DNA of 64,000 nt from SVTX01 sp964526505 (GTDB lineage Bacteria > Bacillota > Clostridia > Oscillospirales > CAG-272): assembly GCA_964526505.1 (NCBI GenBank), contig CAZGJC010000001.1:22772-86771 (forward strand). The letters run 5' to 3'. Under the pieces are notes generated by a model. It worked only from the letters and a program-made list of their open reading frames with translations. It was not told where the DNA came from and did not search any database. Positions 52,969-61,982 of this stretch are shown here, piece by piece. Every line of letters starts with the position of its first letter. The first letter of the stretch is position 1. Both the position numbers and the translations under genes were made by a program.

Positions 52969-53037
52969 TCGCTTTTGCTCCCGCTTGTGCGGGATATGGG
53001 CTTTAACAATAAAAAATAAAAAAGGACGGAAAACAAA

Positions 53038-54477
53038 ATGAAAAAGGTACTCGTAGCATTACTTTTGCTTGCAACGATTGTCTTTAACAGTATCGCACTT
53101 GCCTCTTGCAGTAACAAGAAGTCAAACAACGGTAAGTTCGTATACGAAGCTGGTATGACCTATGACGGCAGTGAAGTAACAATTACTTTCTCTCACACAA
53201 TGGGTCAGAACCTCAGAGACGTTTTGGACAAGTACATTGCAAAATTTAACGATATGTACCCGAATATCCACATTGAACACACTCAGGACGGTGGATATGA
53301 CGATGTTCGTGACAAGATAAGCACCGAACTTACGGTTGGCAACCAGCCTAACATTGCTTATTGCTATCCTGACCACGTTGCTCTTTACAATCTTGCAGGT
53401 GCGGTAGTTACTCTTGACGACCTTATCAATAGTACAGCAACTGTAACACGTAAAGACGGAACAACTGAAACGCTCGGCTTCACGCAGGCACAACTCGATG
53501 ATTTCATCGACGCTTACTACGAAGAGGGAAGAGCATTCGGCGACGGTAAAATGTACACACTTCCTATGGTTAAGTCCACAGAAGTTCTCTACTACAACGT
53601 AGACTTCTTCAAAGAGCATAACCTCACAGTTCCCACAACTTGGGACGAAATGGAAACACTTTGCCAGAAAATTCTCGAAATCGACCCTAACTGTGTTCCT
53701 CTCGGTTACGACTCAGAACCTAACTGGTTCATCACAATGTGTGAACAGTACGGCTCGGATTATACAACCGCTGACGATACCGCAGATAGCCACTTCCTCT
53801 TTAATAACGAGAAAAACAGAGAGTTTGTTGAAAGATTCTCCGAATGGCACTCCAAAGGTTACGTAACAACTCAGGAAATTTACGGCTCGTACACGTCCGG
53901 TCTTTTCACAACAACCGATTCCGGTAAGACAAAATCTTATATGTCCATCGGTTCTTCCGCAGGTGCAACTCACCAGAGACCTACTGCCGATGAAGAGGGT
54001 AACTATCCTTTCGAAGTTGGTATAGCAACAATTCCTCAGGTTGACGCATCTAACCCCAAGGTTATTTCTCAGGGTCCGTCCCTCTGTATATTCAACGGTC
54101 ACTCTGACCAGGAAACAATCGCTTCTTGGCTCTTCGTGAAGTACCTCACTTCTTGTGTAGACTTCCAGGCAGAGTTCGGTATGGCTTCCGGTTACGTTCC
54201 CGTAATTGAATCTGTATCTCAGAATGAAAAGTATGCTTCCTTTATGGAAGGTGCAGACGGCTATGATAACGTAGCGGCACTCTCCGCAAAGGTTTGTCTT
54301 GAACAGAAAGACGCTTACTACGTATCTCCTGCATTCAATGGCTCTTCCGACGCTCGTGACGAAGTAGGTGCATTGCTCCAAAAATGTATGGTTGAATACG
54401 CAAAAGCAACCGATAAGAAAAAGATGATTGCCGATAACTTTGCTACGGCAGTTGCAAACTGCGAATATAAGCAGTAA
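53038..54477 (+). CDS. ABC importer substrate-binding lipoprotein (family 1)
   Basis: 479 residues. The lipobox LASC places the modified cysteine at residue 24. The mature protein has the bilobal family 1 binding fold (ITFSHTMGQNLRDVLDKYIAKFNDMYPNIHIEH, LPMVKSTEVLYYNVDFFKEHNLTVPTTWDEM). Codon use is strongly biased, which together with the upstream hairpin suggests high expression. The ligand is unknown; because nuclease lipoproteins follow directly, a nucleoside, nucleotide or oligonucleotide is a reasonable guess, although the family is usually for sugars. Confidence 0.9.
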   Translation: MKKVLVALLLLATIVFNSIALASCSNKKSNNGKFVYEAGMTYDGSEVTITFSHTMGQNLRDVLDKYIAKFNDMYPNIHIEHTQDGGYDDVRDKISTELTVGNQPNIAYCYPDHVALYNLAGAVVTLDDLINSTATVTRKDGTTETLGFTQAQLDDFIDAYYEEGRAFGDGKMYTLPMVKSTEVLYYNVDFFKEHNLTVPTTWDEMETLCQKILEIDPNCVPLGYDSEPNWFITMCEQYGSDYTTADDTADSHFLFNNEKNREFVERFSEWHSKGYVTTQEIYGSYTSGLFTTTDSGKTKSYMSIGSSAGATHQRPTADEEGNYPFEVGIATIPQVDASNPKVISQGPSLCIFNGHSDQETIASWLFVKYLTSCVDFQAEFGMASGYVPVIESVSQNEKYASFMEGADGYDNVAALSAKVCLEQKDAYYVSPAFNGSSDARDEVGALLQKCMVEYAKATDKKKMIADNFATAVANCEYKQ

Positions 54478-54491
54478 TTCAGAGTTTTGAA

Positions 54492-55823
54492 ATGAAGCAT
54501 ATTTCAAGAATTTTATTGATATGTCTTCTCATCGGTGTTATCGCAGGATGCTTTGTGTCCTGCGACACCGGGAAGGATGACCAAAATGGTGACGACAAAC
54601 TCGAATTTGTCGATTACGTTTCACAACTCAAACTTGATATGACGTCGAATACCAATAAAATCGAAGTTACGGTAAAGCAGTATATCGACGGTGATACGAC
54701 GCACTTCAACGTTCCCACTTCCGTTTCCGCAAACGGTATCCTTAAAGCAAGATACCTTGCCGTAAATACACCCGAATCCACGGGTAAAATCGAGGAATGG
54801 GGAAAGAAAGCGTCTAATTATACCAAAGAAAAACTCAAAAGTGCAACTTCGATATACATAGAGAGCGACGATGACAATTGGAACGTTGACTCTACGGGAA
54901 GCAGATACCTCGTTTGGATTTGGTATAAGACAGCAGAAGATGAAGATTATAGAAATCTCAATCTCGAACTTTTGCAAGAGGGACTTGCAATTGCATCTAA
55001 CTCTGCAAACAATCGCTACGGCGAATACTGTATGAACGCAATAAACCAGGCAAAAGCACACCTTTTGTACGTTTACTCCGATGAGAAAGACCCTGATTTC
55101 TACTACGGTGAATATCAGGAAGTTACGATAAAAGAACTTCGTACAAATCCCGAAGCATACGTTGGAACAAAGGTTGCATTTGAAGGCATTGTTTCCAAAA
55201 ACACAGGCGATAACGGTGTGTTCATCGAAGCCTTTGATGAAGAAACGGGCGTTTATAACGGTATACAGGTTTACTACGGATTCAGTTTCTCGGGACTTTC
55301 AATCTTGAAACCCGGAAATAAGGTGCGTATGATTGGCTCAATGCAATATTATGAGGCAGGCGGAACGTACCAAATATCCGACGTAAAATACAGTGCATTT
55401 GAAGATGTTACCATTAAGAAACTTGAAAGCGGTATTGATGTGGCATTCACCGAAATAGACGCAGAAACGTTCCTTAACGGTAAGGTAAGTGTTACGGTTA
55501 TGGTTGACGGCGAAGAAACCATTAAGGATTTCAAATACGCCGAACTTACTCTTAACACTTCCGTGTCTATGAAAAACCTTAAAGTTGAAGAAGTTTACAC
55601 CACAAATAACGGCGGTTCATCCGACGGAGCAATGACTCTTACTTGCAGCGTAAACGGCGAAAGAATTTCCGTTCGTACAACGGTTCTTACAGATGACAAT
55701 AAAAACGTTATCACCGCAAGTGCCTTTGAGGGTAAAACCATAGACGTAAAGGGAATTATCGACTATTATGACGGTAGTTACCAGATAAAAGTATTGTCCA
55801 TTAAGGACATAAACATCCAGTGA
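54492..55823 (+). CDS. Staphylococcal-nuclease-like lipoprotein with OB-fold region
   Basis: 443 residues. The lipobox cysteine is Cys20 (IAGC; Cys24 is an alternative). An SNase domain (about 56-200) shows IDGDTTHF, the arginine Arg87 in KARYLAVNTPES, Glu95 and a second arginine Arg138 (GSRYLVW). The residue matching the calcium-binding Asp40 of staphylococcal nuclease is Asn92. An OB-fold domain (about 205-310, YQEVTIKELRTNPEAYVGTK-type) and another beta domain follow, a plan like the secreted YhcR nuclease. It starts 14 bases after the receptor gene, so it is part of the importer operon. It should cut DNA or RNA at the cell surface. Confidence 0.85.
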   Translation: MKHISRILLICLLIGVIAGCFVSCDTGKDDQNGDDKLEFVDYVSQLKLDMTSNTNKIEVTVKQYIDGDTTHFNVPTSVSANGILKARYLAVNTPESTGKIEEWGKKASNYTKEKLKSATSIYIESDDDNWNVDSTGSRYLVWIWYKTAEDEDYRNLNLELLQEGLAIASNSANNRYGEYCMNAINQAKAHLLYVYSDEKDPDFYYGEYQEVTIKELRTNPEAYVGTKVAFEGIVSKNTGDNGVFIEAFDEETGVYNGIQVYYGFSFSGLSILKPGNKVRMIGSMQYYEAGGTYQISDVKYSAFEDVTIKKLESGIDVAFTEIDAETFLNGKVSVTVMVDGEETIKDFKYAELTLNTSVSMKNLKVEEVYTTNNGGSSDGAMTLTCSVNGERISVRTTVLTDDNKNVITASAFEGKTIDVKGIIDYYDGSYQIKVLSIKDINIQ

Positions 55824-55849
55824 TTTTTTTCAAAAATTAAGGAGTTATT

Positions 55850-58609
55850 ATGAAAAAAGTATTAGTGCTTATACTCGCTCTTGTGCTTTGCATTTCTGCT
55901 TTTGCAGTTGTGGGATGTAGCAAGAAAGATGAAGAATACGACCTTGACAGTGCAACAGCATACGTAAAGAATTTGTATAAGAAATACCTCGACGCCGAAA
56001 CCCCCTCTGACTTCACTCTCGTTTCTCAGTTCGTAAGCGACGGCGTAACGTACACCATCACTTGGACAACCAATTCCGATAAGGTAAAAGTTGTTGAAGG
56101 TGACAAAGAAGTAACAATCGACGTTGATGAAAAATCCGAAGAGGATGTAAGTTATACACTTACGGCAACAATTAAAGCCCCCGACGGAACAACAAAAACT
56201 CTTGAATTTAAGTGTAAAGTTCCTAAGTTTGAATTGAACTCTCATGATGAATACATTGCCGCCGCATCGGGCGATACTGTTATAGTTCAGGGCGTTGTAG
56301 TGGCTATTCACTCTAAGACTGTAAACAGCGAAGGTAAGAACCAACTTTATCTTGCTGATTTGAGCGGTGAGGGCGGTTATTACGTATATTATCTCACTTC
56401 ACAGGATCCTTTGGAACTTGGCATCAAACTCGGTATGACAGTTCAGATTACAGGTCAAAAAGATATTTATAACGGTGTTCACGAAATCAAAGAGGCTTCT
56501 GCCGAAATCATTGATTCCACAATTAAGGAAGTAACTCCCGTAGATATCACCGAAACGTTCAAGAACGCAGAAGACGCTAAAGCTGACGCACTCCTTAATA
56601 AGGTTGGTATGCTCGTAACCATTAAGGGCGTAGAAATCACAACACAGGATTTCTCCTCTGACGCTTACCTTAAATTCAGACTTGGTAATATAGAGTCCTA
56701 CGTTCGTGCAAAGAATGTTCCTACGAGTGTTTCCGATGATGATCTTGCAAGCATTAAGAAAGGTCACTCCGAACATAAGGCATGGCTCGCAAACGTAACA
56801 GGTGTTGTAACCGCTTATAACGGTGCTATTTACCTTGAACCCGTTTCCGCAAACGCTTTCGAATATATCTCCGAAATTACAAGAACAGACGCTGAAAAGG
56901 TAGAAGTTGAAAAGAATGATCTTACAATTTCTTCCACGACAATTAAGTCCAACAGCACGATTACACTTCCCACAGCCGGAACTACTTACACAGACGTTAA
57001 GATTACATGGGCTTCCGATAACGATGCGGTTGCTATTACCGATAAGGGTGCAGTTGTAACTCTCGGAAGTGAACAGATAAAAGTAACTCTTACCGCTACA
57101 CTTACACTTGGTGAAACAACAGTAACTAAGACAATAGAACTTACGCTTGAACCCGCTCCCACACTTGTTCCCACAATCGTTGAGAACCCTGTTGCAGGTA
57201 CGGCGTATAAGTTGCATATCTATCAAGGAACCAATAATTCCGACATTTACTTCGCAGGCAAGATGAGCGAATTCTATGGTGCCGTTACTACAAACCATGA
57301 AGATGCAGTTGACGTGTATCTCGAAGAAATCGACGGCGGTCTTTACATGTACTTTATGGCTGGTTCAACAAAGACATATATTACCGCAGTAAGCGAAACA
57401 AATGATAATGGAACGTTCACAAACTTCAAACTTGTGACAGAGAAGCCTGAAACTCCTATCGTTATTGACAGTGAGATTCATGCTCCTACAATTAAGGTTG
57501 GAGACACAACTTACTTCTTCGGAACGTATAACACATACAATTCTATCAGCCTTAATAAGATGAGCAAGAAAGATACCAACTTTATCGCTCACCTTGTCGT
57601 TATAGCAGAAGCCCCCGCAGGTGGCGACAACACAGGCGACGATAACAACGGCGATGACAATAACGGCGGTAATACAGTTATTGCTCCTTCCGTAGTTGAA
57701 AATCCGACAGTTGGAACCGCTTATAAGTTTTTCTATGAACACACCACAAATAATACAAATATGTTCTTTGACGGAACAGCAGGCGATTTCTACGGAAATG
57801 TTACTTCCGAAGCAAATAGTGCAGTAGACGTATATCTTGAAACTGCAACCGATGGTTACTACATTTATTTTATGAACGGTGAAGCAAAGACATACATTGA
57901 AGCGTTTGCTAAGGAAAGCAATGGTAGAACGTATGTTAATCTTAAACTTACTACCGAAACGCCTGCTTCTGTATGGGCAATCAATGAAACCATTCACGCA
58001 CCTGTTGTAACAATCAATGAAGTAGAATATTTCCTTGGATCTTTTGGAACAAATACTGACCTCCGTCCCTGCAATATTTCTTATGCTGAAAGCGGAAACT
58101 ACATCACTCGTTTTGCCACGATAGCAGAGACTCCTGCTGGCGGCGACAACACAGGCGACGATAACAACGGCGATAATACAGGTGATGACAATCAGGGCGG
58201 TGAAAACAATAATGCAAGCCATGCTGTACTTGATATGATGGGAACTACAAACTTCACATATGTGTCTACTTCGGAAACAAAGTATTCGGCAAATGGTATA
58301 GTTTATACTAATACGAAATCCGCCTCTACCACTGATAACTATAATCAGACCGGTATATATGCAGCAAGAGCATATGCTGGTTCCAACATTAAGATAGAAT
58401 ATACGGGTATGAAGAAGGTTGTATTCACTCTCGATGATTATAAAGGAAACTACCTTGCCGGATTGGATAGCATTACAATATCAGGAGCAACTATTACTCG
58501 TAACAATGATATCGTTACGATAGAATTTGAAAACGCAGTTGATTCATTTGAAACAGGAAATCTTGGAAGCCAGATTCGTATTGAACAAATAGAAGTTTAT
58601 ACTGCTTAA
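55850..58609 (+). CDS. Large multidomain surface lipoprotein (Ig-like, OB-fold, tandem repeats)
   Basis: 919 residues. The lipobox is VVGC (Cys23). Then come an Ig-like domain (about 35-125), two OB-fold domains like those of secreted nucleases (about 128-225 and 230-345), a second Ig-like domain (350-438), two copies of a roughly 150-residue repeat (441-590 and 613-766, each starting V-E-N-P and containing DVYLE and HAP-V), each followed by an Asp/Asn/Gly linker (GGDNTGDDNNGD), and a C-terminal beta domain (785-919). No catalytic domain is seen. It follows the nuclease by 26 bases with GGAG. It may bind nucleic acid or hold the complex on the wall. Confidence 0.82.
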   Translation: MKKVLVLILALVLCISAFAVVGCSKKDEEYDLDSATAYVKNLYKKYLDAETPSDFTLVSQFVSDGVTYTITWTTNSDKVKVVEGDKEVTIDVDEKSEEDVSYTLTATIKAPDGTTKTLEFKCKVPKFELNSHDEYIAAASGDTVIVQGVVVAIHSKTVNSEGKNQLYLADLSGEGGYYVYYLTSQDPLELGIKLGMTVQITGQKDIYNGVHEIKEASAEIIDSTIKEVTPVDITETFKNAEDAKADALLNKVGMLVTIKGVEITTQDFSSDAYLKFRLGNIESYVRAKNVPTSVSDDDLASIKKGHSEHKAWLANVTGVVTAYNGAIYLEPVSANAFEYISEITRTDAEKVEVEKNDLTISSTTIKSNSTITLPTAGTTYTDVKITWASDNDAVAITDKGAVVTLGSEQIKVTLTATLTLGETTVTKTIELTLEPAPTLVPTIVENPVAGTAYKLHIYQGTNNSDIYFAGKMSEFYGAVTTNHEDAVDVYLEEIDGGLYMYFMAGSTKTYITAVSETNDNGTFTNFKLVTEKPETPIVIDSEIHAPTIKVGDTTYFFGTYNTYNSISLNKMSKKDTNFIAHLVVIAEAPAGGDNTGDDNNGDDNNGGNTVIAPSVVENPTVGTAYKFFYEHTTNNTNMFFDGTAGDFYGNVTSEANSAVDVYLETATDGYYIYFMNGEAKTYIEAFAKESNGRTYVNLKLTTETPASVWAINETIHAPVVTINEVEYFLGSFGTNTDLRPCNISYAESGNYITRFATIAETPAGGDNTGDDNNGDNTGDDNQGGENNNASHAVLDMMGTTNFTYVSTSETKYSANGIVYTNTKSASTTDNYNQTGIYAARAYAGSNIKIEYTGMKKVVFTLDDYKGNYLAGLDSITISGATITRNNDIVTIEFENAVDSFETGNLGSQIRIEQIEVYTA

Positions 58610-58629
58610 TTTTATATGGTATTGACTTC

Positions 58630-58657
58630 CCCCTCGCCGAAAGGCGAGGGGTTTCTT
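58630..58657 (+). terminator. Terminator of the importer-nuclease operon
   Basis: CCCCTCGCC-GAAA-GGCGAGGGG (58630-58651), followed by TTTCTTT. The GNRA-type loop makes it very stable. Confidence 0.92.
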
Positions 58658-58679
58658 TATGTGTGTGGCGATTTACGTA

Positions 58680-58708
58680 TTGATTTTTTGCCGTAATTTT
58701 GGTATAAT
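58680..58708 (+). promoter_or_regulatory. Promoter of the barnase-like lipoprotein
   Basis: TTGATT (58680-58685), 17 bases, TATAAT (58703-58708). Confidence 0.7.
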
Positions 58709-58746
58709 AGAGTGAAAACACAGAAAAGGAAAATATAGAAAGTTTA

Positions 58747-59820
58747 ATGAAAAATTCAAGGCAATTTAAATTTAAGCAATTTCTGGCATTGCTTTTAGTA
58801 ACTCTTGTGGTGCTTGTAGGCTGTAATTCAACCCGGCCGAATATTACCGAAGATACACAGCAAAAAGAAATACCCACAATTGACTACGCCGACGGTCCCG
58901 TTTTTGAAAGCGATCCATATGAAAACGTCGATAAGACGGAATTTTATAATAATTACAGTCCTGCCGTGAGTGCTTCTGACGCATATTACAGAACACAACA
59001 CGGTCTTATGTCGGGTGATTTGTCAGACCAAAGTCCCGAACCCGAAGTGGCAGAATACAGACCTCAAATCGACGGCAAATACGTTCGTAACACGTCGGCA
59101 CAATATTCAAGTGACGGAACGACTTACTACGTCCTTGACTCAAACGGAAATTTAGTAAATAAAATTTATAAAGACGGGGCATATATCACGCTCGATGAGG
59201 TCTCCGCTTACGTTATGGCGTTTGGTGACGTCCCCGCAAATTACGAAGAGGGGAAAAAAGTCAGTCCCAAAAAGAGTATCTGGGGTGAGTATCTTCGCCT
59301 TAATCACAGTGCGTTTTCGGGCAGTACCTATTCATACCCATATGAACCCGAGCTGCCGAATATCAGCGGTTGTGGCGGAACGTATCAATACTATGAACTT
59401 GATATAGGAACAACCGGAGTTGCAAGTGCATATCAAAAAGCACAGGAATACAATAACGGCTCCTATATTACCCGAGGTTCCGCACGCATCGTTTATGCCA
59501 GATATGACAGAAACAATAACGGCATTCTTGAAGTTAATGAAAAATACGTTTTCTATACGTATAATCATTATAACGATTTTACAGAATATCTCAATTACAG
59601 CGGTGGTTGGGGTGAAACGTTCGGAAACGTTACGGGTGGTGGAACGCACGATTCCAAAACCGATTATAATCCGACGCCATACGTGGAGACCCTGAGAGAC
59701 GATTTTTCTGCTCCTACGCTCACTTATACATCGAGTGGCACAAGTAATAGTGAAATATACTTTGCCGTAATCTTACCGATTTTTGACGCTTATAAGACAC
59801 GCTCTTATGCCGTTGTATAA
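58747..59820 (+). CDS. Barnase-type ribonuclease lipoprotein
   Basis: 357 residues. The lipobox LVGC gives Cys26. After a linker, residues about 145-285 match barnase-type guanyl-specific ribonucleases: YITLDEVSAYVMAFGDVPANY (146-166) like the barnase N-terminal helix, Glu217 in YYELDIG (barnase Glu73), Arg243 and Arg247 in RGSARIVY (barnase Arg83 and Arg87, same RxSxR spacing), and His274 in YNHYNDF (barnase His102 in DHYQTF). Two insertions make it longer than barnase. It should cleave RNA outside the cell. It has its own promoter beside the importer-nuclease operon. No barstar-like inhibitor gene is visible. An S/T/G-rich tail follows the domain. Confidence 0.75.
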   Translation: MKNSRQFKFKQFLALLLVTLVVLVGCNSTRPNITEDTQQKEIPTIDYADGPVFESDPYENVDKTEFYNNYSPAVSASDAYYRTQHGLMSGDLSDQSPEPEVAEYRPQIDGKYVRNTSAQYSSDGTTYYVLDSNGNLVNKIYKDGAYITLDEVSAYVMAFGDVPANYEEGKKVSPKKSIWGEYLRLNHSAFSGSTYSYPYEPELPNISGCGGTYQYYELDIGTTGVASAYQKAQEYNNGSYITRGSARIVYARYDRNNNGILEVNEKYVFYTYNHYNDFTEYLNYSGGWGETFGNVTGGGTHDSKTDYNPTPYVETLRDDFSAPTLTYTSSGTSNSEIYFAVILPIFDAYKTRSYAVV

Positions 59821-59887
59821 AATCTATTTGCCTTTTGGCTGACTTTTTAAGGTTAGTCTTGCAATTACATAGATACATGTTTAAACT

Positions 59888-59922
59888 AAAAAAAGCATAT
59901 CACACAGCGATACGCTTTTTTT
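59888..59922. terminator. Terminator between converging genes
   Basis: The stem AAAAAAAGC-TATC (59888-59901) pairs with GATA-GCTTTTTTT (59909-59922) with one mismatch. Confidence 0.75.
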
Positions 59923-59928
59923 AAGTCT

Positions 59929-60267
59929 TTATATATATAAAAACAGATTTGTAATGAGATATTGCATAATCAACATACTCAATAACGCCACGTTTGTCCA
60001 GAATAACATCCGTACCGATTTTTTGATAACGTTCAAACATAGAAATACTATGCTTGCAATAATAATCGGAATGAAGATAGATTCAAACGTCCATATAAAA
60101 ATCACTGCAAGTTCAATATCCGTACCGTAGCCTAATCCCGTACCGATTTGCTCGTTAGTCATTGCAATCGTAAATAACAGGTGTATCAGGTTTGCAATCG
60201 TCATAAAACCGACCGTAATGCTACCGTAAAAGTTCATGCCGATTGATGTGTTTTTTTGCATTGTCAC
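59929..60267 (-). CDS. Small multi-pass membrane protein, function unknown
   Basis: 112 residues with three to four hydrophobic segments and few polar residues. No motif is recognised. It overlaps the surE stop by four bases (ATGA) and is the last gene of the tdk operon, so it is translated with surE. Nothing in the sequence points to a function. Confidence 0.7.
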   Translation of the reverse strand: MTMQKNTSIGMNFYGSITVGFMTIANLIHLLFTIAMTNEQIGTGLGYGTDIELAVIFIWTFESIFIPIIIASIVFLCLNVIKKSVRMLFWTNVALLSMLIMQYLITNLFLYI

Positions 60268-60989
60268 TTGTTCCTTTGTTTGAATTTATTAAATATCTCC
60301 ATATTTGTTCTTGTGAATAACAGAGGAGTGATACTTATAAGATTTTTATGTATCGCTACCGTGTCACGGTTGAGATTTTCGGGTTCCGTGTCGGGAATAG
60401 GACCGCCGACTTGTATGTAGATATCGCCCTCTTTTCGAACGAAACTGTCCGAAAAATATTGTGAACCCTGATACGTCATTCTAATACCGGTAGCCATATC
60501 GGGAATATTTACGTTGTAAAGTATATTTTCTTCAAGCAAATTGTTGTCGCAAATATATTGATAAACGTCGTCAAGATATGACCCTGCCTCAAAATGTGTG
60601 TCGGGAAACGTGGAAAACGCAATTGCGGGTACTCCGTTTTTCGCTGCTTCGAAAATCGCACCCACTGTACCGGAATAAACAATGTCCTCTCCGACGTTAA
60701 CGCCTCGATTTATACCAGAAAGCACCAAATCGTATTTTTGTTTTAATCCCAAAATTCCGAATCTTACGCAGTCGGCAGGGGTTGAATCCATAGAGTATAC
60801 GGTAACCCCGGGAATAACGTCAACCTTTTTTATTTCCGTCGGATGTATAAAATCAATGCCGTGGCTTGTTCCGCTCTGTTCGTTTTTCGGTGCAACCACC
60901 GTAACTTCCCCGAGTTTTTTAGCCCATTCCGCAAGTACTCTTATGCCTACTGCGTCAAATCCGTCGTCGTTGGTTATAAGAATTTTCAC
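60264..60989 (-). CDS. surE: 5'/3'-nucleotidase SurE
   Basis: 241 residues. [16 protein letters not shown] is the SurE signature with the metal-binding aspartates, followed by [26 protein letters not shown]-type residues (SGINRG, YSGTVGA). It removes phosphate from nucleoside monophosphates and short polyphosphate. Overlaps on both sides show translational coupling to the DHH gene upstream and the membrane protein downstream. Confidence 0.95.
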   Translation of the reverse strand: [241 protein letters not shown]

Positions 60990-61969
60990 AGCCAGCCCTC
61001 GTTTTCTTTCTTGTATTTTTTGAGAATTTCATCTGCCTTTGCGATAAGTTCGTGCATTTCTTTCTTTGAGTGAACAGAAGCACCCGCCGCACAGGCATGT
61101 CCACCACCGTTATATTGTTCGGCAAGTTCGTTTACAGTAACGAATCTGGAACGAAGTCTCACTCTTAAAACTCCGTCGTCTCCCTCGATAAACGCAAGCC
61201 ATATAAGCGAATTTTTAACGGAATCCATATAACCCACGCACGTGCAAGCCTCCTCAAACGTAAGCCCGAGTTTCTTTTGCATTTTCTTGGGTACGCACAT
61301 ATAAAGCACGCCGTTTTCAGTCATCTTCATCTTTTGGTGAACTACCGATTCGAATTTGAACGCATTCAGGTCTTTGAGGTAAAGATTTGCATAGAGTACG
61401 TCCGTTTCGATTCCGCAGTCGAGCATAACGCCGGCAAGGCGTAACGTCTCACCCGAAACGTCACGGTATCTGAATCGTCCCGAGTCGGTAACCATACCCG
61501 TGTATACGTACGTTGCCGCTTTTGAATTTATTTTAAGGCAGTCTTTAAACGTGTTGTAAAAATGTGCTATCATCTCACAGCAAGACGAGCGGTTTTCTTC
61601 AACCCATTCGTAGTTTGCGTACGATTCCTCTACGGGAATATGGTGGTCGATTTTTATAAGTTCTTTGCAAAGCGTGTATTTTTGATTTGAAATACGCTTC
61701 GCTGTGCTTGTATCGAGAACTATGCCGAGTGCGTCGGAATATTCTTCATCGGGTAAAGGGGTGTCCTCACCGCCGAGGAACGCAAGATAATCGGAAGAGT
61801 CGCAGTTTTGAAGATAAATCTTTTTTTGGGGAAAAGAGACTTTCAATATTTCTTGAAGTCCCTTGCTGGAACCGATTGCGTCTCCGTCCGGTCTGAAATG
61901 ACGGAAAATAATTATTTTATCGTATTCCTTTATTTTGTCGAGAATGATTTGCATATTTTCGTTTGCCAT
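60986..61969 (-). CDS. DHH-family phosphoesterase (NrnA-like), copy 1
   Basis: 327 residues. The DHH domain has RHFRPDGDAIGSS, LDTSTAKR and the DHH signature KIDHHIPVE; the DHHA1 domain has YNGGGHACAAGASV. NrnA-type proteins degrade nano-RNA and dephosphorylate pAp; related ones cleave cyclic dinucleotide products. The gene overlaps surE by four bases. An adjacent paralogue shares the same motifs. Confidence 0.9.
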   Translation of the reverse strand: MANENMQIILDKIKEYDKIIIFRHFRPDGDAIGSSKGLQEILKVSFPQKKIYLQNCDSSDYLAFLGGEDTPLPDEEYSDALGIVLDTSTAKRISNQKYTLCKELIKIDHHIPVEESYANYEWVEENRSSCCEMIAHFYNTFKDCLKINSKAATYVYTGMVTDSGRFRYRDVSGETLRLAGVMLDCGIETDVLYANLYLKDLNAFKFESVVHQKMKMTENGVLYMCVPKKMQKKLGLTFEEACTCVGYMDSVKNSLIWLAFIEGDDGVLRVRLRSRFVTVNELAEQYNGGGHACAAGASVHSKKEMHELIAKADEILKKYKKENEGWL

Positions 61970-61982
61970 AAGTGTAAATCCT

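Noticed and set aside
57605..58200. Repeated GGCGACAACACAGGCGACGA-like units considered as a CRISPR array or minisatellite
   Set aside because: The units are in frame inside a lipoprotein gene, encode Gly-Asp-Asn linkers and lack spacers of constant length.
56399..58222. Long minus-strand frames of 299 and 285 codons opposite the large lipoprotein gene
   Set aside because: They are mirrors of a coding strand with strong codon bias and few stop-forming triplets; no ribosome site, and the products are Cys/Asn-rich without any domain.
58747..59820. Contact-dependent or polymorphic toxin interpretation for the barnase-like protein
   Set aside because: It has a lipobox, no delivery domain or repeats, and no immunity gene next to it; an anchored scavenging enzyme fits better.
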